A DNA stretch of 34,624 nt from the NCBI GenBank assembly GCA_036381615.1, contig DASVCL010000053.1, positions 1 to 34,624 on the forward strand, written 5' to 3'. Numbering within the stretch: position 1 is the stretch's first letter; the number at the start of each line of letters is the position of its first letter. This DNA is from CALANV01 sp036381615 (GTDB lineage: Bacteria > Pseudomonadota > Alphaproteobacteria > CACIAM-22H2). The notes under the pieces are model-generated. The model was not told where the DNA came from, did not search any database, and saw only the letters and a program-made list of their open reading frames with translations. Position numbers and translations under genes: made by a program. Shown in pieces: positions 17,211 through 25,773 of the stretch.

Positions 17211-18383
17211 GTGGACGACAGTCGACAGAAGGGGATGGGCACGGCAAAGGCGCCGAGCCCGGCGGTCGAGGACATTCCGCGTCTGACCGACCATTACTTT
17301 TTGCGGACCAAGGAAACGGTCAGGCAATTCGGTGACAAGACGGTCACCTATGCGGTGTTCATGCGACGGCCCGTCATCTGCACGCCGCGCCTCGCGCTCG
17401 AATGGCTGCAATCTGTCGCCGCCGCGCGCGGCGTCAGGTTCGACATCGACCTGCGCTACAAGGAAGGCGAGTGGGTCGGCGCCGGCGAGCCGATGATGTA
17501 CATCACCGGGTCGCTCTATCACCTCGTCGACCTCGAGACGCTCTACCTGCAGAAGCTCGGACCTGCCTGCGTTGCCGCCTATAACGCGTACACGATGTGC
17601 GTCGACCTGCCGCGCGTCGCGTTCCTTGCCATGGATGCGCGCCACTGCGCGGGTGCCGAGATGGCGGAGATGATGGCCTACGCGGCCTCCGTGGGATCCG
17701 CGGCCGCGCGACGCGAGGTCAATGCGGTAGGCTTCGTCGCCAACGCGACGGATGCGACGGCGCATTATTTCGGCCAGACCCGCGGCAAGGGCACGATGCC
17801 GCACGCGCTCATCGGCTATGCGGGATCGACCGTGCGTGCCGCCGAGATGATGTACAAGACGTTCCCGTCCGACGACCTGACCGTCCTTGTCGATTATTAC
17901 GGGCGCGAGATCACCGATGCGCTCGAGGTCTGCCGGCGGTTCCCGGAGCTTGCGGAGAGCGGGCGGCTCGCCGTCCGCCTCGATACCCATGGCGGGCGCT
18001 ACGTCGAAGGACTCGACCTGCAGAAATCCTATGCCGTGCTGGAGCGCAACGCGCCGAACGCCATCCGCGGCTACCGGACGGAGGCGGAACTCCGCTACCT
18101 GGTCGGCACCGGCGTGTCGGCCGCGGCGATCTGGCACATGCGCGAACGGCTCGACGCCGCGGGCTTCCCGCGCGTGCGCATCGTCGCGTCATCGGGCTTT
18201 ACGCCGGCGAAATGCAAGACGATGGCGGTCGCCGACGTGCCCGTGAACGTGATCGGAACCGGCTCGTTCCTGCCGGAGATCTGGACCGAGACCTACGCGA
18301 CCGCCGACATCGTCGAGTACGACGGCAAACCGTCGGTCAAGGTCGGCCGCGAGTTCCTCTTGCGGCATCGCGAGAGCCGGTAG
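17211..18383 (+). CDS. Nicotinate phosphoribosyltransferase-like protein
   Basis: The 390-residue protein is a short-form member of the nicotinate phosphoribosyltransferase family. This family makes nicotinate mononucleotide from nicotinate and PRPP in NAD salvage. Visible segments are TDHYFLRTKETV at the start, MDARHCAGAEMAEM, GTMPHALIGYAGST (the GTMPH motif), VLVDYYGREITDAL, RLDTHGGRYVEGLD and VIGTGSFLPEIW near the end. The start is GTG at 17211, without a good ribosome binding site; ATG at 17235 is an alternative. NAD synthetase lies two genes downstream, supporting a role in NAD supply. Quinolinate phosphoribosyltransferase-like proteins share the fold but lack the GTMPH pattern. Confidence 0.87.
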   Translation: MDDSRQKGMGTAKAPSPAVEDIPRLTDHYFLRTKETVRQFGDKTVTYAVFMRRPVICTPRLALEWLQSVAAARGVRFDIDLRYKEGEWVGAGEPMMYITGSLYHLVDLETLYLQKLGPACVAAYNAYTMCVDLPRVAFLAMDARHCAGAEMAEMMAYAASVGSAAARREVNAVGFVANATDATAHYFGQTRGKGTMPHALIGYAGSTVRAAEMMYKTFPSDDLTVLVDYYGREITDALEVCRRFPELAESGRLAVRLDTHGGRYVEGLDLQKSYAVLERNAPNAIRGYRTEAELRYLVGTGVSAAAIWHMRERLDAAGFPRVRIVASSGFTPAKCKTMAVADVPVNVIGTGSFLPEIWTETYATADIVEYDGKPSVKVGREFLLRHRESR

Positions 18384-18410
18384 AAATTCCGCGCCGACCG
18401 GGAGGTCGCG

Positions 18411-19103
18411 ATGGCGGGCGAGATTGCACTGATCGTCGGGGCTGGTAGCGGGCTGAGCGCGGCGCTCGCGCGTCGCTTCGGGCAGGAGGGCATGCGCGTG
18501 GCACTGGCCTCGCGCAGCGAAAGCAGGCTGCCGGCCGATGTGCTGGCCGGCGGCGCCCGGTCGTTCCGGTGCGACGCGAGCCGTCCCAAGGACGTGGAGG
18601 CGCTTTTTGCGGAGGTCGAACGCGAACTGGGCGTCCCCGATCTCGTCGTCTACAATGCGAGCTACCGCACGCGCGGACCGCTCGTCGAACTCGATCCGGC
18701 CGAGGTGGAACGCGCACTGGCCGTCACCTGCTATGGCGGCTTTCTCGTCGGCCAGGCGGCCGCCCGGCGCATGCTGCGTCTCGGGCACGGCACCATCCTG
18801 TTCACCGGCGCCTCGGCGAGCGTCAAGGGCTACCCGCAGTCCGCACCCTTCGCAATGGGCAAGTTCGGCCTGCGCGGTCTGGCGCAGAGCATGGCGCGCG
18901 AACTCGCGCCCAGGAACATCCACGTCGCGCATTTCGTGATCGATGGCGGCATCGCGGGGCCGGGGCATGCGGGCGAGGATCGCGGCCCGGATGGGCTGCT
19001 GAAGCCCGAGGCCATCGCCGAGACGTATCTCAATATCCACCGCCAGCACCGCAGCGCCTGGACCTGGGAGGTCGAGCTGCGTCCCTGGCTGGAGAAGTTC
19101 TAG
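18411..19103 (+). CDS. Short-chain dehydrogenase/reductase-like protein lacking the catalytic Tyr
   Basis: The 230-residue protein has the SDR Rossmann fold: the nucleotide-binding loop VGAGSGLSAALARRF near residues 9-23, Arg35 and Asp55 in cofactor positions, and YNAS (81-84) where NNAG is usual. The catalytic YxxxK site reads F147-A-M-G-K151, so the proton-donating Tyr is replaced by Phe while the Lys is kept. Ser135 and Ser137 are present in TGASAS. The remainder, including SMARELAPRNIHVAHFVIDG, is well conserved in style, so the gene is not decaying. ATG 18411 follows a GGGAGG. It sits 27 bases after the phosphoribosyltransferase-like gene and 107 bases before nadE. It may be a non-reducing or regulatory relative. 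Confidence 0.88.
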   Translation: MAGEIALIVGAGSGLSAALARRFGQEGMRVALASRSESRLPADVLAGGARSFRCDASRPKDVEALFAEVERELGVPDLVVYNASYRTRGPLVELDPAEVERALAVTCYGGFLVGQAAARRMLRLGHGTILFTGASASVKGYPQSAPFAMGKFGLRGLAQSMARELAPRNIHVAHFVIDGGIAGPGHAGEDRGPDGLLKPEAIAETYLNIHRQHRSAWTWEVELRPWLEKF

Positions 19104-19210
19104 CATCAGCTAGATACAAGACGCCGCACCTCTGCTGCTCTTGGTGGTGGGGTGGCGTTCGGACCGGGTCGGCAGTGGACCACCGGCGCGCTTGCTGCTA
19201 ACTCACTGGC

Positions 19211-20875
19211 ATGGCTGATTCCCTTGTCCTGGCACTTGCTCAGGTCAATCCCACCGTCGGCGATTTGGCCGGCAATGCCGCCAAGATCCGGGCGGCGCGG
19301 GCCGAGGCGGCGCGCGGCGGCGCCGATCTCGTCGTCTTTCCCGAACTGGTCCTGTGCGGCTACCCGCCCGACGACCTGGTTCTCAAGCCGGCCTTCCGGC
19401 AGGCCGTCGCGCAGTCGGTCGAGGCGCTAGCGGCCGAGACGGCTGACGGCGGACCGGCGCTGCTGGTCGGCGCGCCATGGGACTATGAAGGGAAGCTGTA
19501 CAATGCGGTCCTGCTGCTCGACGGCGGCCGCGTCGCAAGCTTCCGTTTCAAGCACGATCTTCCGAACTATGGCGTGTTCGACGAGAAGCGCGTGTTCGCG
19601 TCCGGACCATTCCCGGGGCCGATGGTCTTCCGCGGCGTGCGCTTGGGCGTAATGATCTGCGAGGACATGTGGACGGCCGACTGCGCGGAGTGCTTGGGCG
19701 AGTCCGGCGCCGAGATCTTCATCGTGCCCAACGGCAGCCCCTACGAGACCGACAAGGCGGACGAGCGCCTCAACCTCGCGGTCGCGCGGGTGACGGAGAA
19801 CGGGCTGCCGATCGTCTACGTCAATCTGGTCGGCGGCCAGGACGAGGTCGTATTCGACGGCGCCTCGTTTGTGCTCAATGCCGACTGCAGCGTCGCGGCG
19901 CAGCTTCCGTCGTGGCGGGAGACCGTCGCGATCACGCGCTGGCGGCGCGAGGCGGATGGCAGATGGCGCTGTGCTCCCGGCGAGATCAACCGGCCGCCGG
20001 AGCGGCTCGAGGAGATCTATCGCGCGTTGGTGACAGGCCTGCGCGACTACGTCACGAAGAACCGCTTTCCGGGCGTGATCCTCGGACTCTCGGGCGGCAT
20101 CGACTCGGCGCTGACCGCGGCGATTGCGGTCGATGCGCTCGGTGCAGCCAAGGTGCGCACGCTGATGATGCCGTCACCCTATACGTCACGCGAGAGCATC
20201 GAGGACGCCGAGGCCGTCGCGCGCCTGCTCGGCGTACGGCTCGACACGGTGTCAATCGGGCCGGCGATGGCGGCGTTCGCGGACATGCTGCGCGAGCCGT
20301 TCAAGGGCACGAATGCCGACATCACCGAGGAGAACATCCAGTCGCGCTGCCGCGGCATCACGCTGATGGCGATGTCGAACAAGTTCGGCCACATGGTCGT
20401 GTCCACCGGCAACAAGTCCGAAATGTCGGTGGGTTATGCGACGCTCTACGGAGACATGTGCGGCGGGTTCGCCGTGCTGAAGGACGTCTACAAGACGACG
20501 GTGTTCGAACTTTCGCGCTGGCGCAACCAGGCGGCATTGGACGATTTGCTGGGGCCGAAGGGACCGGTAATGCCGGCGCGCATCATCACCAAGCCGCCCA
20601 CGGCCGAGCTCAAGCCCGACCAGACCGATGAGGCGACCCTCGGCCCCTACGCGAAGCTCGACGATATCCTTTACTGTCTGATCGAGCGGGAGATGACGCT
20701 CCAGGAGATCGTCGCGCGCGGGCACGACGCGGACTATGTGGCACGGGTCTGGCGGATGCTCGATGTCGCCGAATACAAGCGGCGACAGGCGCCGCCCGGC
20801 GTCAAGATCACGCGCCGGGCTTTCGGGCGCGACCGGCGCTATCCGATCACGAACGGATTCCGCCCGGTCGTATGA
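19211..20875 (+). CDS. nadE: Glutamine-dependent NAD(+) synthetase
   Basis: NadE makes NAD from nicotinic acid adenine dinucleotide, ATP and glutamine. The 554-residue protein has two parts. The N-terminal nitrilase-like glutaminase domain holds Glu45 in VVFPEL, Lys in FKHDLPNYGVFDEKR, and the nucleophile in GVMICEDMW. The C-terminal synthetase domain has the ATP pyrophosphatase P-loop LGLSGGIDSAL and STGNKSEMSVGY. ATG at 19211 is preceded by no clear ribosome binding site. Ammonia should be channelled between the domains. Its proximity to a nicotinate phosphoribosyltransferase-like gene makes this an NAD salvage/synthesis pair. Confidence 0.96.
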   Translation: MADSLVLALAQVNPTVGDLAGNAAKIRAARAEAARGGADLVVFPELVLCGYPPDDLVLKPAFRQAVAQSVEALAAETADGGPALLVGAPWDYEGKLYNAVLLLDGGRVASFRFKHDLPNYGVFDEKRVFASGPFPGPMVFRGVRLGVMICEDMWTADCAECLGESGAEIFIVPNGSPYETDKADERLNLAVARVTENGLPIVYVNLVGGQDEVVFDGASFVLNADCSVAAQLPSWRETVAITRWRREADGRWRCAPGEINRPPERLEEIYRALVTGLRDYVTKNRFPGVILGLSGGIDSALTAAIAVDALGAAKVRTLMMPSPYTSRESIEDAEAVARLLGVRLDTVSIGPAMAAFADMLREPFKGTNADITEENIQSRCRGITLMAMSNKFGHMVVSTGNKSEMSVGYATLYGDMCGGFAVLKDVYKTTVFELSRWRNQAALDDLLGPKGPVMPARIITKPPTAELKPDQTDEATLGPYAKLDDILYCLIEREMTLQEIVARGHDADYVARVWRMLDVAEYKRRQAPPGVKITRRAFGRDRRYPITNGFRPVV

Positions 20876-20920
20876 TCCGTGCGGTGCCGGATCGGTTCGG
20901 CGCAATCGGCGCCAGGGCAC

Positions 20921-20948
20921 GCGAACGTTTCCGTGCGGAAAGGTTCGC
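20921..20948 (+). terminator. Long hairpin after nadE (possible terminator)
   Basis: GCGAACGTTTCC at 20921-20932 and GGAAAGGTTCGC at 20937-20948 form a 12-base-pair stem with a single G-G mismatch and a 4-base loop (GTGC). It lies 45 bases after the nadE stop. No T run follows, so a classical intrinsic terminator is not shown. It could act as a 3' end stabiliser or a Rho-dependent end. Confidence 0.45.
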
Positions 20949-21053
20949 AGACGTCCCGTCGCGCGCCCGTGGGCCGGAGCCCCGGTCATTCGACCTCGCT
21001 TGACCCCGCAAGGGCGTTCTGGCCTAGTGCGCCGCCTGAAGTCACGCCGGACA

Positions 21054-21096
21054 CCGGCCGGCGGCAGGACGCCAGCCCCGGGCCGCCGCCGGCCGG
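21054..21096 (+). promoter_or_regulatory. Strong GC hairpin in the gltX leader
   Basis: CCGGCCGGCGGC (21054-21065) and its perfect complement GCCGCCGGCCGG (21085-21096) flank 19 bases, ending 31 bases before the gltX start. The rest of the 252-base gap (20876-21127) shows the nadE hairpin and no open reading frame. The structure is strong enough to affect transcript stability or ribosome access, but no T run follows. Function is unproven; such repeats can also arise by chance in GC-rich gaps. Confidence 0.5.
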
Positions 21097-21127
21097 ATAA
21101 CGATCATTCGAGATTGACCGACGTCTC

Positions 21128-22474
21128 ATGACGACGACAGTTCGCTTCGCGCCGAGCCCGACAGGCCGGCTTCACCTGGGCAACGCGCGGGGCGCAGTCA
21201 TCAACTGGCTGTTTGCCCGCCGCCATGGTGGCCGCCTGATCCTGCGCCTTGACGATACCGACCGCGAGCGCTCGACCGAGGCATTCGCGCGCGGCATCGA
21301 GGAGGATCTGCTCTGGCTGGGGTTGAGCTGGGATCTATTCGCGCGCCAGTCGGACCGGCTCGTGCGCTATGCCGACGCGGTCGAGCGGCTCAAGGCCGCA
21401 GGCCGTCTTTACCCATGCTACGAGACGCCCGAGGAACTCGAACGGCGACGTTTTCGCCAGGTCGCGGGCGGCGGTGTGCAGGTTTATGATCGCGCGGCAC
21501 TGCGCCTTTCCGAGGCACAGAAGAAGGCCTACGAAGCCGAGGGGCGAAAGCCGTACTGGCGCTTCCTGCTCGAGACGACCGAAGTCGCGTGGACCGACGC
21601 GATCCGCGGTCCGGTATCGTTCCACGGTGCCAAGCTGTCGGACCCGGTGCTGGTGCGGGCCGACGGCACGCCGCTCTACACGCTCTCATCGGTCGTCGAC
21701 GACATCGAGATGGGCGTCACGCACGTCATCCGCGGCGAGGACCATGTGACGAACACGGCGGTGCAGATCCAGCTATTCGCCGCACTTGGCCATGATCCGC
21801 GGCAGGTCACGTTCGCGCATTTCCCGCTGTTCACGGACGTCGGTGGCCATAACCTGTCGAAGCGCCTGGGCAGCCTGTCGATCGCGGCTCTCCGTGAGGA
21901 GGGTATTGAACCGATGGCGATCAACAGCCTTGTCGCGCGCCTCGGCACCTCGGACCCGATCGAGCCGAAGCAGCACCTGCAGGAACTGATCGACGAGTTC
22001 GACCTGTCGAAGTTCAGCCGCGCTTCGCCAAAGCTCGACCCGATGGAGCTGCGCCGGCTGAACGCGCGCCTGCTGCACGAAATGCCGTTCGACATGGTGC
22101 GCGATCGTCTCGCCCGACAGGGGTTGGACGGGGTCGACGAGGCGTTCTGGATGGCGGTGCGGCCGAACATCACGACGTTGGGCGAGTTGCGCGACTGGTG
22201 GAACGTCTGTCGCGGCGACGTCAGCCCGGTCATCACCGATCCCGATTTCGTCCGCAGCGCAGCCGATTTGCTGCCGGCCGAACCGTGGGATGAGGGAACA
22301 TGGGGCGCCTGGACGAAGTCGGTCGGCGCGGCGACGGGGCGGAAGGGGCGCGACCTGTTCATGCCATTGCGCCTGGCGCTGACCGCGCGTGAACATGGAC
22401 CCGAAATGAAAACCCTGCTACCGATGATCGGCCGCGCGCGCGCCATCGCCCGGTTGACGGGCAAGACGGCCTGA
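21128..22474 (+). CDS. gltX: Glutamate--tRNA ligase
   Basis: GltX charges tRNA-Glu, and in many Alphaproteobacteria also tRNA-Gln, with glutamate. The 448-residue class I synthetase starts TTTVRFAPSPTGRLHLGNARG, with HLGN as the HIGH motif. Later segments are RLDDTDRERST, SVVDDIEMGVTHVIRGEDHVTNT and the KMSKS equivalent LSKRLG after GGHN. Many Alphaproteobacteria carry two gltX genes of different tRNA specificity; the NLSKRLGSLSI form resembles the second type, but this needs comparison. ATG at 21128 begins at the family's conserved start and has only a weak ribosome binding site. It is followed 36 bases later by cysS. Confidence 0.95.
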   Translation: MTTTVRFAPSPTGRLHLGNARGAVINWLFARRHGGRLILRLDDTDRERSTEAFARGIEEDLLWLGLSWDLFARQSDRLVRYADAVERLKAAGRLYPCYETPEELERRRFRQVAGGGVQVYDRAALRLSEAQKKAYEAEGRKPYWRFLLETTEVAWTDAIRGPVSFHGAKLSDPVLVRADGTPLYTLSSVVDDIEMGVTHVIRGEDHVTNTAVQIQLFAALGHDPRQVTFAHFPLFTDVGGHNLSKRLGSLSIAALREEGIEPMAINSLVARLGTSDPIEPKQHLQELIDEFDLSKFSRASPKLDPMELRRLNARLLHEMPFDMVRDRLARQGLDGVDEAFWMAVRPNITTLGELRDWWNVCRGDVSPVITDPDFVRSAADLLPAEPWDEGTWGAWTKSVGAATGRKGRDLFMPLRLALTAREHGPEMKTLLPMIGRARAIARLTGKTA

Positions 22475-22510
22475 CCGCCGGCCGGCAAAGCTTTCCGACG
22501 GACGACGACA

Positions 22511-23893
22511 GTGGCGCTTCAGCTCTACAACTCGCTTACGCGACGCAACGAGGTCTTCGAACCGATCGATCCGACGCATGTCCGCATGTACGTATGCGGA
22601 CCGACGGTTTATGACCTTGCGCATATCGGCAATGCGCGACCGGTCGTCGTTTTCGACGTGCTGTATCGGCTGCTGAAGCGCCTTTTTCCGAAGGTCACCT
22701 ACGTCCGCAACATCACCGACGTCGACGACAAGATCATCGACGCGGCGCGCCGTACGGGCGAACCGATCGACCAGATCACCGCGCGGACGACCCGTGCGTT
22801 CCATGAGGACATGGCCGCGCTGGGCGCGTTGCCGCCCGACGTGGAGCCGCGCGCGACACACCACATCGGTCAAATGATCCGCATGATCGAGACGCTGATC
22901 GCGCGGGGGCACGCCTATGTTGCCGAGGGTCACGTGCTGTTCAGCGTGCCGAGCATGGCTGACTACGGCAAGCTGTCGGGTCGTTCGCGCGACGAGCTGA
23001 TCGCCGGCGCCCGGGTCGAGGTCGCCCCCTACAAGAAGGATCCGGCGGATTTCGTGCTGTGGAAGCCGAGCACGGCGGACCAGCCGGGGTGGGACAGCCC
23101 GTGGGGGCGCGGCCGGCCGGGTTGGCACATCGAATGCTCGGCGATGTCGGAAACCCACCTGGGCGAGACGTTCGACATTCACGGCGGCGGGCACGACCTG
23201 ATCTTTCCGCACCACGAGAACGAGATTGCCCAGAGCGAGTGCGCGCATGGCGGCAAGCCGTTCGTGAAGTACTGGGTGCATAACGGCTATCTCGTCGTGA
23301 ACGGCGAAAAGATGTCGAAGAGCCTCGGCAACTTCTTCACCGTACGCGAGCTGCTGGCCAAGGCGCCGGGCGAGGCCATCCGGCTGTTGCTGCTGAAGAC
23401 GCATTACCGCGGTCCGCTCGATTTCACCGAGGACGGCCTGCGCCAGGCGAAAGGGGAGCTGGACCGATTCTACACGGCACTCCGCAACGCGGCGGACGTG
23501 ATTCCCGAGGGCGGCGATCTGCCGGCGGGGATCATGGACGCGCTCGAGGACGACCTGAACACGCCGCTGGCGATCGCCTATCTGCACGAGATGGCGCGCG
23601 ATCTGAACGCGGAGCGTGACCCGAAGCGGCGGGCGCGGTTCAAGGCGAACCTGCTGCACGGGGGCCATCTGCTGGGACTGCTCGATGCCGCGCCCGAGCA
23701 GTGGTTCCGGTGGCAGCCTGCAGGTGCCGAGACCGTCAGCGAAGCCGAGATCGAGGGCCTGATCGCCGCGCGCCTCGCCGCGCGCAAGGCCAAGAACTTC
23801 AAGGAGGCGGACCGGATCCGCGACGACCTCAAGGCACGCGGCATCATCCTGGAGGATACCCCGCAGGGGACGATCTGGAAGCGGGCGTCATAG
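22511..23893 (+). CDS. cysS: Cysteine--tRNA ligase
   Basis: CysS charges tRNA-Cys with cysteine. The 460-residue protein begins LQLYNSLTRRNEVFEP and has MYVCGPTVYDLAHIGNAR (zinc-ligand Cys plus the HIGH motif as HIGN), WHIECSAMSETHLG (zinc-binding Cys), IHGGGHDLIFPHHENEIAQ (zinc-binding His), and GEKMSKSLGNF. The C-terminal part is a helical tRNA-binding region ending in GTIWKR. The start is GTG at 22511, with a weak ribosome binding site. Length and all active-site residues are normal. It is co-directional with gltX. Confidence 0.96.
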   Translation: MALQLYNSLTRRNEVFEPIDPTHVRMYVCGPTVYDLAHIGNARPVVVFDVLYRLLKRLFPKVTYVRNITDVDDKIIDAARRTGEPIDQITARTTRAFHEDMAALGALPPDVEPRATHHIGQMIRMIETLIARGHAYVAEGHVLFSVPSMADYGKLSGRSRDELIAGARVEVAPYKKDPADFVLWKPSTADQPGWDSPWGRGRPGWHIECSAMSETHLGETFDIHGGGHDLIFPHHENEIAQSECAHGGKPFVKYWVHNGYLVVNGEKMSKSLGNFFTVRELLAKAPGEAIRLLLLKTHYRGPLDFTEDGLRQAKGELDRFYTALRNAADVIPEGGDLPAGIMDALEDDLNTPLAIAYLHEMARDLNAERDPKRRARFKANLLHGGHLLGLLDAAPEQWFRWQPAGAETVSEAEIEGLIAARLAARKAKNFKEADRIRDDLKARGIILEDTPQGTIWKRAS

Positions 23894-24107
23894 AACCTTT
23901 CGCGCCTCGTGCGCGATCTCCGGCGGTTACAGTGCCATCGATACGGCGCGAACATCGCGTCCCGATTTTGCGCCGAAGCCAGGGTCGGTAAGGTCGGCCG
24001 CGCCCACGCGATTGCCGCTCCGGCCGGTACCACAGCTTTTCAGGGCGAAGCCAAAGGCACTGTGCGGCGGGGAATGGTTGAAAGTTTCGAGGTCGCGTGC
24101 GAAATCT

Positions 24108-24125
24108 GCCCGGCGATCGCCGGGC
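24108..24125 (+). promoter_or_regulatory. Perfect 18-base palindrome upstream of cimA
   Basis: GCCCGGCGATCGCCGGGC is perfectly self-complementary and lies 52 bases before the cimA start. In RNA it would fold into a 7-base-pair stem with a GAUC loop. No T run follows. It could be an operator or a leader hairpin. The rest of the 284-base gap 23894-24177 shows no convincing gene, leader peptide or promoter. Confidence 0.5.
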
Positions 24126-24177
24126 CTCCGAGGTGCGGCGGCGTGCTTCAAGGGCCGAGGGCAGGGCGTAAATCCGT

Positions 24178-25773
24178 ATGTCTGATCGCGTTTACCTTTA
24201 TGACTCCACACTGCGCGACGGGGCGCAGACGCAGGGTGTCGATTTCGGCGTATCAGACAAGATCGCGATCGCGGCCGCGCTCGACCGGCTCGGCATCGAT
24301 TACATCGAGGGTGGCTGGCCGGGCGCGAACCCGACCGACGACGCATTTTTCGCGTCGGCGCCGAGGCTCGCACATGCGCGCCTGACCGCCTTCGGAATGA
24401 CGCGCCGCCCCGGCCGCAGCGCCGCGAACGATCCGGGGCTCGCCGCCGTGCTCGGCGCGCCGGCCTCGGTCGTGTGCCTCGTGGGCAAGACCTGGGATTT
24501 CCATGTCGATCTGGCGCTCGGCGTGCCGCGCAGCGAGAACATCGACATGATCGGCGAGAGCATCGCGCACGCCAGGTCGAAGAAGGCCGAAGTCATGTTC
24601 GACGCCGAGCATTTCTTTGACGGCTACAAGGCGAACCCGGGCTATGCGCTCGACTGCCTCAAGGCGGCGTTTGAGGCGGGGGCGCGGTGGCTGGTGCTGT
24701 GCGACACCAACGGCGGCACGCTGCCGCACGAAATCGAGCGCATCGTCGGCGAGGTCGTCGCCAAGATTCCGGGCGACCATGTCGGCATTCACTGCCACAA
24801 CGATACGGACAATGCGGTCGCCAATTCGCTGGCCGCGGTGCGCGCCGGCGCGCGGCAGATCCAGGGCACGCTCAACGGCCTGGGCGAGCGCTGCGGCAAT
24901 GCAAATCTCGTGTCGATCATCCCCAACCTGATGCTGAAGATGGGCTACACGACCGGCATCTCGGACGAGCAGCTCACGCAGCTCACGCACGTGTCGCGAC
25001 TTCTCGACGAGCATCTCAACCGTGCGCCCGCGCGCAACGCTCCCTATGTCGGCGAGAGCGCGTTCGCGCACAAGGGAGGTCTGCACGTCTCGGCCGTGAC
25101 GAAGGACCCGCGGACCTACGAGCACGTTGCGCCGGAGAAGGTCGGAAACCAGCGCAACATCATCGTCTCGGACCAGGCGGGACGCGCCAATATCCTGGCC
25201 CGCCTCAAGGAGATCGGGCTGACCGTCGATCCGGACGATACGCGCCTGCCGCGCCTGATCGAGACCGTGAAGTCGCTCGAGCACGACGGATTTGCCTTCG
25301 ACGGCGCGGAGGCGAGCTTCGAGCTGCTGGCGCGGCGCGCGCTCGGCGACGTGCCGGAGTTCTTTGTCCTCAGCTCGTTCCGGGTCCTGACCGAGCGTCG
25401 GCTCAACGCCAAGGGTCAGCTCGTCACCGTGTCGGAGGCGACGATCAAGGCGCAGATCGGCGACCAGCACGCGATGACCGTGGCCGAAGGCAACGGCCCG
25501 GTCGATGCGCTCGACGGCGCCCTGCGCAAGGCCCTTACGCCCGTGTTCCCCCAGCTCGGCGATATGCGCCTCGTCGACTACAAGGTGCGCATCCTGACGC
25601 CGGAGGCGGGTACCAAGGCGGTAACGCGCGTGATGATCGAAAGCACCGACGGGCAGGGCCGCCGCTGGTCTACGGTCGGGGTTTCGGCGAACGTGATCGA
25701 TGCGTCCTACAATGCCCTTCACGACGCGATCACGTGGAAGCTGTTCCACGATGGTGCGCCCGCGCGGCAATGA
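24178..25773 (+). CDS. cimA: Citramalate synthase
   Basis: CimA condenses pyruvate and acetyl-CoA to (R)-citramalate, giving a threonine-independent route to 2-oxobutanoate and isoleucine. The 531-residue protein belongs to the isopropylmalate synthase superfamily. It starts VYLYDSTLRDGAQTQGV with the metal-binding Arg-Asp, then has LVGKTWDFHVDLALG (the CimA-type form), IHCHNDTDNAVANSLAAV with the metal His, and GTLNGLGERCGNANLV. From about residue 370 a LeuA-type regulatory domain follows. The LVGKTWDFHV and length point to CimA rather than LeuA or homocitrate synthase. It overlaps trmJ by four bases (ATGA). Allosteric control by isoleucine is usual in the family. Confidence 0.93.
   Translation: MSDRVYLYDSTLRDGAQTQGVDFGVSDKIAIAAALDRLGIDYIEGGWPGANPTDDAFFASAPRLAHARLTAFGMTRRPGRSAANDPGLAAVLGAPASVVCLVGKTWDFHVDLALGVPRSENIDMIGESIAHARSKKAEVMFDAEHFFDGYKANPGYALDCLKAAFEAGARWLVLCDTNGGTLPHEIERIVGEVVAKIPGDHVGIHCHNDTDNAVANSLAAVRAGARQIQGTLNGLGERCGNANLVSIIPNLMLKMGYTTGISDEQLTQLTHVSRLLDEHLNRAPARNAPYVGESAFAHKGGLHVSAVTKDPRTYEHVAPEKVGNQRNIIVSDQAGRANILARLKEIGLTVDPDDTRLPRLIETVKSLEHDGFAFDGAEASFELLARRALGDVPEFFVLSSFRVLTERRLNAKGQLVTVSEATIKAQIGDQHAMTVAEGNGPVDALDGALRKALTPVFPQLGDMRLVDYKVRILTPEAGTKAVTRVMIESTDGQGRRWSTVGVSANVIDASYNALHDAITWKLFHDGAPARQ

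Noticed and set aside
23894..24177. Leader peptide controlling cimA by attenuation
   Set aside because: The only frame with an ATG near the palindrome (24074) runs into cimA without a stop, lacks branched-chain codon runs and has no terminator T run.
24687..25769. Apparent N-terminal extension of trmJ overlapping most of cimA
   Set aside because: The extension is Arg-rich without motifs; the SPOUT fold begins exactly at ATG 25770, which overlaps the cimA stop.
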